Positions 26,062 through 33,326 of a stretch of 64,000 bases of DNA are shown here, one piece after another. Origin of the DNA: JADFOI01 sp965218935 (GTDB lineage Bacteria; Acidobacteriota; UBA6911; RPQK01; JADFOI01); assembly GCA_965218935.1 (NCBI GenBank), contig CBDCMH010000007.1, forward strand, positions 310,001 through 374,000. Reading direction: 5' to 3'. The notes below the pieces were generated by a model, which was not told the origin of the DNA, ran no database searches, and saw only the letters and a list, made by a program, of their open reading frames with translations. The first letter of the stretch is position 1. Every line of letters starts with the position of its first letter. The translations under genes were made by a program, and so were the position numbers.

Positions 26062-27279
26062 ATGTTGGATCGGTGGATCTCGTTCGCTCTCATTGCTGGC
26101 GTGGTGAGCTCTCTGTTGTCCATTGTTGTATCGGAGGTTTGTTTTGGCATCGCTGTTTTACTGTGGGTGGTAGATTGCGTGCAGTCCAGAGAGTTTCGCC
26201 TCAAGATCCCTCCATTTACCCCCTTTTTGCTGGCCTTTTTTGTGGCCGTGTTGATTGCTATTGCCTTTTCCGAAGATGTCATCGCCAGCGTTCCTTACTT
26301 GAAGAAGTTTATCAAGTGTTTTTACGTCTTCTTGATCTACACCTACCTCAACCGGGAACGGGTGGAGTTCGCTCTCAAAGCAATGTTTGGGGTTCTGGGA
26401 ATCAGCGCGGCGTACGGTATCTTGCAGTACTTCTGGTTGCTGGACATCAATCTGCTCAATCGTATTGAGGGATTCATGGGCCACTGGATGACGTTCTCGG
26501 GACAATTGATGTTGGTTTCCGTGGCACTGGCTGGGTATCTGCTCCTGTATCAATTGCCCCCAACTTCGGCTCCTCAAGAAGAGAGTAGGGGAGAGAAGTG
26601 GTCGAGTCGAGAACTCCTTCCCATAGCTGCCTGGGGCATGCTGCTGGCCCTTTTCCTGTTTGTACTGGTTCTGACCCAAACTCGAAACACCTGGTTAGGG
26701 ACGCTGGGCGGACTATTTTTGCTCCTATTGGGCTATCGGGTCAGGTGGCTGATGGCAGGCGTGGTGCTCCTGCTGGTCGTATTTCTCGCTCTTCCCAGTG
26801 GTTTCAAAGAGCGTTTCTACTCCAGCTTTGACCCAACCGATACAACGACACGAATTCGCATTGAGCTGTTCTTAACCGGAAAAAATATCATCCTTGTACA
26901 TCCCTGGACGGGTTTGGGGCCCAGTATGGTGTCTCGTCACTACCATGATTACAATGGGACGGACGAATTTCCCTCTTGGATCTATCAACATCTTCACAAC
27001 AATTTCCTGCACATCGCGGCTGAGATGGGGGTGATCACCCTATTGATTTGGGTGGCCCTGTGGGTTCGTCTGTTCTGGGATTTCGTACATTTTGTGCGGG
27101 ATCAAGCCTCCGATCGTTTTTCGTCCTGCTTGGCGATGAGCGGAGTTGGAGTGCTGGCGGCGTTTCTGCTGGCGGGTCTGTTCGAGTATAATTTCGGTGA
27201 TTCGGAAATCCTGATTCTACTCCTGTTTTTCATTACGATTCCCTATGTGGTCCATGATGGACAGGAAAAAGGTGCTTAA
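26062..27279 (+). CDS. O-antigen polymerase/ligase family membrane protein
   Basis: A protein of about 405 residues with some ten membrane helices and the Wzy_C/WaaL domain. Its large periplasmic loop contains GKNIILVHPWTGLGPSMV and, after it, HLHNNFLHIAAEMGV, the conserved region of O-antigen ligases and polymerases. It would polymerise or transfer lipid-linked polysaccharide on the periplasmic face. ATG 26062 is preferred over GTG 26038, though neither has a strong ribosome site. Its end overlaps the next glycosyltransferase gene. Confidence 0.85.
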   Translation: MLDRWISFALIAGVVSSLLSIVVSEVCFGIAVLLWVVDCVQSREFRLKIPPFTPFLLAFFVAVLIAIAFSEDVIASVPYLKKFIKCFYVFLIYTYLNRERVEFALKAMFGVLGISAAYGILQYFWLLDINLLNRIEGFMGHWMTFSGQLMLVSVALAGYLLLYQLPPTSAPQEESRGEKWSSRELLPIAAWGMLLALFLFVLVLTQTRNTWLGTLGGLFLLLLGYRVRWLMAGVVLLLVVFLALPSGFKERFYSSFDPTDTTTRIRIELFLTGKNIILVHPWTGLGPSMVSRHYHDYNGTDEFPSWIYQHLHNNFLHIAAEMGVITLLIWVALWVRLFWDFVHFVRDQASDRFSSCLAMSGVGVLAAFLLAGLFEYNFGDSEILILLLFFITIPYVVHDGQEKGA

Positions 27280-28375
27280 TATTGCCCTTCTGGGGACTCG
27301 TGGAATTCCTGCCAACTACGGGGGTTTTGAAACCTTTGCTGAAGAACTTTCTACCCGTCTGGCGGACCGAGGACACCGGATCACGGTTTACGGCCGATCC
27401 CACTTTGTCGATCCAAAATTGCGCACCTACCGTGGAGTCGATATTCTGTCGCTGTCTTCTGTGCGAACCAAGTACCTCGAGACGGTGACCCATACTTCTC
27501 TCTCTGTTTTGGTTGCGCTTTTCAAGCCTTACGATGTCGTTTTGATCTGCAATGCCGCCAATGCTTTTCTTTGTTGGATTCCCAAGATCGCTGGCCAGAA
27601 GGTGGTGCTCAACGTCGATGGTATTGAACGCCGACGCAAGAAATGGAACCGCCTGGGCAAAGCCTACTATCGAATGAGTGAATTCCTGTCCACAATCCTC
27701 CCTGATCGAGTAGTAACGGACGCTCGTTCCGTTCAACGGTACTATCTCGAAGAGTATGGATTTCGTTCCCCATTTATTCCCTATGGTGCTCCGGCCCAAA
27801 AACGTGAGACTCGTGAAGAACTGGAGGCCCATGGGCTGAATCCTGGAAAGTATATTCTCTGCGTCAGCCGGCTTGAACCGGAAAACAATGCTCACCTGGT
27901 CATTCAGTCCTATATCAAGTCCAAAGTCGATGATCCGCTGGTTATCGTGGGAGATGCTCCATACGCTCAAGACTATATTCGCGAACTCAAGCGCCTGGCC
28001 GAGGGGAGGAATGTTTTTTTGCCGGGAGCCATTTACGGTGTTGGCTACCGCGAATTGCTTTCCCATTGTCTGTGCTACATCCACGCGACCGAAGTGGGAG
28101 GGACTCACCCGGCCTTGATTGAGGCAATGGGGGCAGGTTGTCTGGTGCTGGTCAACGAGACGGCTGAGAATCGTGAGGTGGTGGGGGAGGCGGGTTTTCT
28201 CTATCCCTTCAACGAGGTGGAATCCCTGGCCCAGTTGATCAGGAGGGTCTCGTCCCGACCTGAAGAGTACGGTCAATACCGGAAAGAAGCTCAGCAGCGT
28301 GTTCGGGACCTATACAATTGGGAGACGGTCGTGACTCAATACGAGGCTATGTTCCATGAACTCACCGTCTATTAA
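27245..28375 (+). CDS. Glycosyltransferase, GT4-like with DUF1972 N-terminal domain
   Basis: A 376-residue cytoplasmic GT-B enzyme. The N-terminal DUF1972 domain is recognised by LLGTRGIPANYGGFETFAEEL; the C-terminal Rossmann domain by YILCVSRLEPENNAHLVI and the donor-binding ATEVGGTHPALIEAMGAG with Glu. Similar proteins transfer rhamnose or related sugars in O-antigen or exopolysaccharide synthesis. Starts at 27245 (GTG/ATG region), 27254 or 27257 are possible; all overlap the preceding gene, indicating coupling. The TAA stop lies inside the left end of a MITE-like element. Confidence 0.88.
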   Translation: MWSMMDRKKVLNIALLGTRGIPANYGGFETFAEELSTRLADRGHRITVYGRSHFVDPKLRTYRGVDILSLSSVRTKYLETVTHTSLSVLVALFKPYDVVLICNAANAFLCWIPKIAGQKVVLNVDGIERRRKKWNRLGKAYYRMSEFLSTILPDRVVTDARSVQRYYLEEYGFRSPFIPYGAPAQKRETREELEAHGLNPGKYILCVSRLEPENNAHLVIQSYIKSKVDDPLVIVGDAPYAQDYIRELKRLAEGRNVFLPGAIYGVGYRELLSHCLCYIHATEVGGTHPALIEAMGAGCLVLVNETAENREVVGEAGFLYPFNEVESLAQLIRRVSSRPEEYGQYRKEAQQRVRDLYNWETVVTQYEAMFHELTVY

Positions 28376-28555
28376 CCCGGATTTTTCACACCTGCTCGTC
28401 ACGAAGCGGCGGAAGGGCCGGTCTGACAAGGCGCGCGACCGAGGCCCCCGCAGACGTACTCTCTGCAGTACGTTGAGGAGGCCGACGGAGCGCAACACAG
28501 TCAGGCCGGATCATTACGCTGATGCAGTAGAGGGGGTGTGAGAAGTGCGGGTTAA
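28372..28555. repeat. MITE-like element, copy E
   Basis: A 184-bp stretch with clear terminal inverted repeats: left TTAACCCGGATTTTTCACAC and right, read on the minus strand, TTAACCCGCACTTCTCACAC. The interior holds the family hallmark CGAAGCGG and several GC-rich hairpins but not the 41-bp palindrome. The stop codon of the upstream gene (TAA 28373-28375) is within the left repeat. Confidence 0.8.
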
Positions 28556-28576
28556 ATCTGAACACCCCTCGCGAAG

Positions 28577-29617
28577 ATGAACACCGAAAAGGATAAGGCG
28601 GTATTGGTGAGTTTGGTCACCTACAATGACGAGCCTTTTCTGGCCCGCTGCCTGGAAGCGGTGCAAAGTCAAACGATTCAGGTTCGTGTGAAGATCTTTG
28701 ACAACGCTTCTCAAGATGGCACCCGGGACATCGCTCAAAGCTTCGGCGTTCACCTCCACGAATCGACAGAAAATGTGGGCTACAGTTCCGGTCACAACTA
28801 CAACCTTATGGATGAGAATTTCGACACCGTTCTGCTTCTCAACGCAGACGTGATGCTGCAGGCCAATTATCTTGAAATACTTCTGGGCGCTCTCGACGAA
28901 GTTGAAAAAGCGGGGATGGCAGGTGGAAAATTGTATCGAATGGATAGGAAAGGCCGCCAGGTTTTACGAAGGACCTTTCCTGTCCTGGATAGCACGGGGA
29001 TGTTCTTTACTCCTTCCCAGAGGCATTTTGACCGGGGAAGTGAAGAAGAGGACCGGGGACAGTATGATATCCGTCAATTCGTTTTTGGGATTACCGGGGC
29101 AACGCTTTTATGCAAGAGAGAAATGCTCGAGGACTTGCGCCTTGGGGATGAGTATCTGGATGAGGATTTTTTCGTTTATCGGGAAGACGCGGATCTGGCC
29201 TGGAGGGCTCAGATGCGGGGCTGGAAGGCCATCTACGAACCGGGAGCCGAGGCCCTTCACTGCCGTCGCGTCCTCCCGAAGGGCAGGAGGAGGTTCCCCT
29301 CTCTCATTAATTACCATTCCCTCAAGAATCGCTATCTGATGCGGATGAAAAACCTGGATTCCGCAGTATGGAGACGCTGCTTCCCCTATATGTGGATTCG
29401 GGATGCGGGTATTTTCGTCTATGTCTTGTTTTTCGAGTGGAGTTCACTCCTGGCTTATCGAGAAGTCTGGCGACTTCGGCATAAATTCCGAAAGAAAAGA
29501 GAGCACGTTCAGAGTACACGCTCTGTGAGTTCCGATGCCCTCGCCGATTGGTTTTCCTTCACACCGACAGCGTTTGAAGCGCCCAAGCACGCTTCAAACG
29601 CTGAAAATAGGAAATAG
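28577..29617 (+). CDS. Family 2 glycosyltransferase (rhamnosyltransferase-like)
   Basis: A 346-residue GT-A enzyme. It has VLVSLVTYNDEPFLARCLEA at the start, the nucleotide-binding DNASQDGT, LLNADVML as the DxD-like motif, and YREDADLAWRAQMRGW, the ED/acceptor motif typical of WbbL-type transferases. A C-terminal segment (WIRDAGIFVYVLFFEWSSLLAY) may associate with the membrane. The last 17 codons fall in a 36-bp palindrome that belongs to the composite repeat, so the C-terminus (PTAFEAPKHASNAENRK) looks repeat-derived rather than native. Confidence 0.88.
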   Translation: MNTEKDKAVLVSLVTYNDEPFLARCLEAVQSQTIQVRVKIFDNASQDGTRDIAQSFGVHLHESTENVGYSSGHNYNLMDENFDTVLLLNADVMLQANYLEILLGALDEVEKAGMAGGKLYRMDRKGRQVLRRTFPVLDSTGMFFTPSQRHFDRGSEEEDRGQYDIRQFVFGITGATLLCKREMLEDLRLGDEYLDEDFFVYREDADLAWRAQMRGWKAIYEPGAEALHCRRVLPKGRRRFPSLINYHSLKNRYLMRMKNLDSAVWRRCFPYMWIRDAGIFVYVLFFEWSSLLAYREVWRLRHKFRKKREHVQSTRSVSSDALADWFSFTPTAFEAPKHASNAENRK

Positions 29618-29697
29618 AAGAGATTGAGAAGAGAGCGATAGAACCAGTTAGCTTTCAGGCGATCAACCGGTCTGCCGGCTGTCAGTTCTCAGCTGCT
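29568..29697. repeat. Composite repeat, copy 2, overlapping the end of the glycosyltransferase gene
   Basis: It starts with a 14-bp perfect stem CAGCGTTTGAAGCG and its complement around an 8-nt loop (29568-29603). Then come GAAAATAGGAAATAG, and CCGGTCTGCCGGCTG (29667-29681) followed by GTCAGTTCTCAG. The order of modules matches copies 1 and 3; the GGATTT block is missing. Confidence 0.7.
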
Positions 29698-30438
29698 CTG
29701 CCACGCCTCAAACCCTCCTTTGAGGGTGTACGTCTTCTGAAATCCCTGCATTCTCAAGAACTGGGCCGTGTTGAGGCTCCGCTCGCCATGCTGGCAGTAA
29801 ACAAGGATCTCACGCTCTCGGGGCCAACTACTGACGATTTCCTGCCCGAGCTTCTCATCCACCGTCAAGGCCCCTTCGATTTTTCCCTGCTCGGTCTCAT
29901 AAGGAGCACGCAGATCTAAAACGGCCAACTCCGAGTTGGCGGCCATCTGCTGTTTCGCCTCTTCTACTGTAACCTGCAACTCTGCCAGCGGATCGTAGAT
30001 CTCGGCAGATTCATCGATCTGTTCCCCACAATACTTGTCGTAGACGCTGGCCAGCGTCTTAGCCAGAGCCTCAACGGTCTGACCCTCAACGTGATGTCTC
30101 TCGACCATGTGCACCAGCTTGCCATCTCGGAATACAGCCATGCAGGGAGAGGAGGGGGCATATCCCACGAAATGTCCCCTGGCCCGATCCACCGCTTCCA
30201 CGTCATTGCCGGCAAAGGCCGTCGTCAAATTCTGGGGAAGGATCTCATTCTTGAGGGATTCTATGAGTGCAGGCCTGGCTATTCCGGCAGCACATCCGCA
30301 TACGGAATTAATAAAGATCAGGTTTGTGGAGTCCTTTTGGCCTACAACTGCATCCACATCCTCCGCCGTGCGTAATTCCTTGAAACCCGCCTGGGTCACT
30401 TCATCTCGCATAGGTTGAACCATTACTGGATCGTACAT
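29689..30438 (-). CDS. Bacilliredoxin (BrxA/BrxB) fused to a rhodanese domain
   Basis: A 249-residue cytoplasmic protein. Residues 1-145 are a DUF1094/bacilliredoxin domain with the Cys47-Gly-Cys49 active site in NSVCGCAAG and the family start YDPVMVQPMRDE. Residues about 155-249 are a rhodanese-like domain with active-site Cys in LVYCQHGERS and the YTLKGGFEAW end. Bacilliredoxins remove bacillithiol from proteins; rhodaneses move sulfane sulfur. The fusion suggests a role in low-molecular-weight thiol or persulfide handling. A Rieske-type protein gene lies 24 bp upstream on the same strand, and the AGGAGG ribosome site is strong. Confidence 0.9.
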   Translation of the reverse strand: MYDPVMVQPMRDEVTQAGFKELRTAEDVDAVVGQKDSTNLIFINSVCGCAAGIARPALIESLKNEILPQNLTTAFAGNDVEAVDRARGHFVGYAPSSPCMAVFRDGKLVHMVERHHVEGQTVEALAKTLASVYDKYCGEQIDESAEIYDPLAELQVTVEEAKQQMAANSELAVLDLRAPYETEQGKIEGALTVDEKLGQEIVSSWPREREILVYCQHGERSLNTAQFLRMQGFQKTYTLKGGFEAWQSS

Positions 30439-30462
30439 AAGTATTCCTCCTTTATCCGGTCA

Positions 30463-30771
30463 TTATGAAGTTTCTATCTTGATATTGTCGCCTTCGACAA
30501 GCACTTTATAGCAATTGACCTCCTGCTGAGCGGGCGCTCGCAAAACACTACCCGTCTCCAGATCGAACTGAGCACCGTGCCAGGGACAGGTCACACTGGT
30601 TGCACTGACCTCTCCTTCAGACAGCGATCCACCCACGTGAGTGCAGGTATCGTCGATAGCGTAGTAGTTTCCGTCAACGTTAAACAAAGCGATCTTCTGC
30701 CCATCCACATCAACACAAAGCGATGTGCCGGGTTGCAAATCTTGTGTGGTTGCTACCTTCGTTTCTCCCAT
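30463..30771 (-). CDS. Rieske-type [2Fe-2S] ferredoxin
   Basis: A 102-residue soluble Rieske protein of the ferredoxin/NirD-like class. The cluster ligands are Cys43-x-His45 (CTHVGGSL) and Cys62-x2-His65 (CPWHGAQFD). There is no signal peptide or membrane anchor, so it is a cytoplasmic electron carrier or a subunit of an oxygenase or reductase. No such enzyme is adjacent. It is followed by the bacilliredoxin-rhodanese gene, suggesting a small redox operon. Confidence 0.9.
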   Translation of the reverse strand: MGETKVATTQDLQPGTSLCVDVDGQKIALFNVDGNYYAIDDTCTHVGGSLSEGEVSATSVTCPWHGAQFDLETGSVLRAPAQQEVNCYKVLVEGDNIKIETS

Positions 30772-30904
30772 TCTTGAATCCTCCCTGACCCTATCATCAA
30801 TTCTGTTTCTCGCATTTTCGTGCTTACCCAGTAATTATACTTTTTATACTCAGACATATAAAATCTAAAACACCTGACCACCTGACCACAGACCGCAGAC
30901 ACAA

Positions 30905-30946
30905 CCGAGGATGCATAGGTTCTCGTTGCGAAGCGGGGTGGGGGAG
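30905..30946. repeat. MITE-like element end, copy C (one end only)
   Basis: ATGCATAGGTTCTCG followed by TTGCGAAGCGGGG matches the left end of copies A, B and D. No matching right end is found before the tsaD stop at 31061, so this is a solo or truncated end. The surrounding 30772-31060 holds no convincing gene. Confidence 0.65.
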
Positions 30947-31060
30947 TTCGGTGCCAGCCCCAAGAATTCTCCTTTGAATTCAGGGGTTTCCGCCAGAATT
31001 CTGGGCCCGTCCCCAAAAAGGCCCCAAAAACGCCTTCTCTCGGCGCCGACCCCGCGCGCT

Positions 31061-32104
31061 TCAAGCGCGCGGGGTCAGCGCCAAATTCGGGTCGCCGGTC
31101 AGATTCCAGGGGTCGCTTGCTCCGGGCCGAATTCGAGCAGCCGCAGCGGCGATCATGGCGGCATTGTCCGTGGTCAACTCGGATCGTGGATAGTAAACGG
31201 GGAGGCCCTGGTGCTGGAAGGCTTCCGTGGCCCGCCGGCGCAATTCGCTATTGCAGGAAACTCCCCCCGATATTTGAAGGGAACGGACCTCTCGCCCTTT
31301 GAGTGACTTCCTCAAGCGGTTCAGGAGCTGATCGATGATGGAGCTTTGATAGCTGGCCAACAGATCCAGAATCTCTTGGGGCACGTTTTGGGAAGGCTCT
31401 GAGGCCTCTCCATCCAGCCGAGAAATGTTGTGCTCGGCAATATAACGCAGGGCAGCGGTTTTGATACCACTGAAGCTGAAATCGTGGCGTCCGTCGCTGA
31501 TCTTCGGTATCGAAAAGGAAACGGCTTTAGGATCCCCTTGGGGTGCCAGTCGATCGATGACCGGGCCCCCTGGGTAGCCTAAGCCTAAGTATTTGGAGAG
31601 CTTGTCCAGAGCTTCCCCGGCGGCATCATCTCGAGTTCTGGCAATCTCCTCGTAGTCGCCCACTTCCTTCAGATAGAACAGGCTGGTGTGTCCTCCTGAT
31701 ACGACCAAAGAAACGGCCGGCAATTCCGCCTCGGGATGATCGATAAAAATGGAGCAGATATGTCCCTCCAGGTGATTGATTCCCACGAAGGGGATTCTCA
31801 AGGCGTAGGCCAAGCCTTTGGCATAAGCGATGCCCACCAACAGGGCCCCCATTAGGCCCGGTCCCCGAGTCACTGCAATGGCCTCGATTTGTGTCCAGAT
31901 GAGGTTGGCCTCCTTGAGACATTGATCAACGACGAAACAGATGTTCTCGATGTGCTCACGGCTTGCCAGTTCCGGTACCACGCCGCCAAAATCCGTATGT
32001 ACAGGAATTTGTGAGGCCACTACGCTGGAGAGAACGGTTTTGCCGTCCTGGACAAGGGCGGCGGCTGTCTCGTCACAGCTCGACTCAATACCCAGAATAA
32101 TCAT
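31061..32104 (-). CDS. tsaD: tRNA N6-adenosine threonylcarbamoyltransferase
   Basis: A 347-residue Kae1/Gcp enzyme for t6A37 modification of ANN-decoding tRNAs. It begins MIILGIESSCDETAAAL. The metal site HLEGH lies about residue 112-116, and GGHTSL, the CDDAAGEALDK-like RDDAAGEALDK and GGVSCNSELR motifs are all present. Its ATG overlaps the stop of mtnA by 4 nt. The last codons run into a GC-rich palindrome (GACCCCGCGCGCTT and complement, about 31048-31076) that could act as a terminator or be another mobile hairpin. Confidence 0.95.
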   Translation of the reverse strand: MIILGIESSCDETAAALVQDGKTVLSSVVASQIPVHTDFGGVVPELASREHIENICFVVDQCLKEANLIWTQIEAIAVTRGPGLMGALLVGIAYAKGLAYALRIPFVGINHLEGHICSIFIDHPEAELPAVSLVVSGGHTSLFYLKEVGDYEEIARTRDDAAGEALDKLSKYLGLGYPGGPVIDRLAPQGDPKAVSFSIPKISDGRHDFSFSGIKTAALRYIAEHNISRLDGEASEPSQNVPQEILDLLASYQSSIIDQLLNRLRKSLKGREVRSLQISGGVSCNSELRRRATEAFQHQGLPVYYPRSELTTDNAAMIAAAAARIRPGASDPWNLTGDPNLALTPRA

Positions 32105-33132
32105 TTCTTGAATAGTGCAGGGATGGACTCTCCATAGGGCACTCGAGCCACCCCTTTTTCCGTGATGATGGCCGAAACGAGGCGATTCGGGGTAACGTCG
32201 AAGGCCGGATTGGCGACGGAGGTGGTAGCAGGGGCCAGGACTTGTCCCTTGATTTCGGTTACTTCCTTGATATCCCGCTGTTCGATGGGGATTTCCTCAC
32301 CGGTTGGTGTATCCAAATCGATGGTGGAAAGAGGAGCCGCAACGTAAAAGGGAATCCGGTGCTCTTTGGCCAGGACAGCCACCGAATAAGTTCCGATCTT
32401 GTTGGCCACGTCCCCATTCCTGGCGATGCGATCGGCCCCCACGATCACGGCCTGGATCTGATTCGATTTCATGAAGTATCCGGCCATGCTATCCGTGATC
32501 AAAGTACAGGGAATATCCTCTTTCATCATCTCCCAGGCCGTCAGCCGCGAGCCCTGAAGAAAGGGTCGGGTTTCGTCGGCAAAAATCTGAATGTTCTTTC
32601 CGTTTTCAACAGCCGCCCGGATGACGCCCAAGGCGGTTCCGTAGCCGGCCGTGGCCAGGGCCCCGGCGTTGCAGTGAGTCAGCAGCGCCATTTTCTTGGA
32701 GAGGAGTTGCTGTCCATGCTTTCCGATCTGTTGGTTAATCTCGATATCTTCTCGATGGATGGTGATGGCCTCGGTCGTCAGAACGCTCTGAATCTTCTCC
32801 AGCGGCTGGTTCCTGTTCTCCTCGAAAAGCTGTGTCAGTCGTTCAATGGCCCAGAAAAGATTTCGCGCAGTGGGGCGCGTCCTTCCTATCCTGGCAGCGA
32901 TCTTGGCGAAGTCTTCCTCCAGGTCGTCCCTGGAAGTCAGGTTTTTTACACCCAGGGCGATTCCCATGGCCGCTGCAACTCCGATAGCGGGAGCTCCTCG
33001 AATCACCATGGTCTCGATCGCTTCAGCTACTCCCTCCACGGTTTGATAGGTGTTGTAAACTTCCTCGCTGGGCAGCAATCGCTGGTCGATCATCACCACA
33101 CCATCATCAGTCCATTCGATCGTTCGAATCAT
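32101..33132 (-). CDS. mtnA: Methylthioribose-1-phosphate isomerase
   Basis: A 343-residue eIF2B-like protein of the methionine salvage pathway, converting methylthioribose-1-phosphate to methylthioribulose-1-phosphate. Signatures: VIRGAPAIGVAAAMG, THCNAGALATAGYGTALGV (catalytic Cys), GADRIARNGDVANKIGTY (catalytic Asp) and the C-terminal NPAFDVTP. No other salvage gene is present nearby, so this enzyme may feed a shorter route. It is the upstream gene of the mtnA-tsaD pair (ATGA overlap). Confidence 0.93.
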   Translation of the reverse strand: MIRTIEWTDDGVVMIDQRLLPSEEVYNTYQTVEGVAEAIETMVIRGAPAIGVAAAMGIALGVKNLTSRDDLEEDFAKIAARIGRTRPTARNLFWAIERLTQLFEENRNQPLEKIQSVLTTEAITIHREDIEINQQIGKHGQQLLSKKMALLTHCNAGALATAGYGTALGVIRAAVENGKNIQIFADETRPFLQGSRLTAWEMMKEDIPCTLITDSMAGYFMKSNQIQAVIVGADRIARNGDVANKIGTYSVAVLAKEHRIPFYVAAPLSTIDLDTPTGEEIPIEQRDIKEVTEIKGQVLAPATTSVANPAFDVTPNRLVSAIITEKGVARVPYGESIPALFKK

Positions 33133-33162
33133 GGCCTAACCTTACAATAGGAGGGAAGAGCT

Positions 33163-33310
33163 GACAACAGACCACAGCCGGCAGACCGGCTGAAATTCAA
33201 AATCCCAAATCCTAAATTCAAAACGAATTCTCTTTTTCTATTTTCTGTTTTCTGTTTTCTGCGCGCGAAGCGCGCGGTGACCACCGACCAGCTGATGGCG
33301 CGAAAGCTGA
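33163..33310. repeat. Composite repeat, copy 3 (inverted)
   Basis: Read on the minus strand it shows the same order as copy 1: a GCGCGCTTCGCGCGC hairpin (33261-33277), AGAAAACAGAAAACAGAAAA, the GGATTTGGGATTTTGAATTT block, CAGCCGGTCTGCCGGCTG (33175-33192) and TGGTCTGTTGTCAG. It fills the divergent gap between mtnA and the exporter gene. Confidence 0.78.
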
Positions 33311-33326
33311 CAGGAGACCCACTCTC

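Noticed and set aside
30753..31064. 103-residue minus-strand frame upstream of the Rieske gene
   Set aside because: It lies across a repeat end and palindromes and has no family-like pattern.
31048..31076. Terminator behind tsaD
   Set aside because: The hairpin is strong but lacks a T run and overlaps the coding end; similar GC hairpins in this window belong to repeats.
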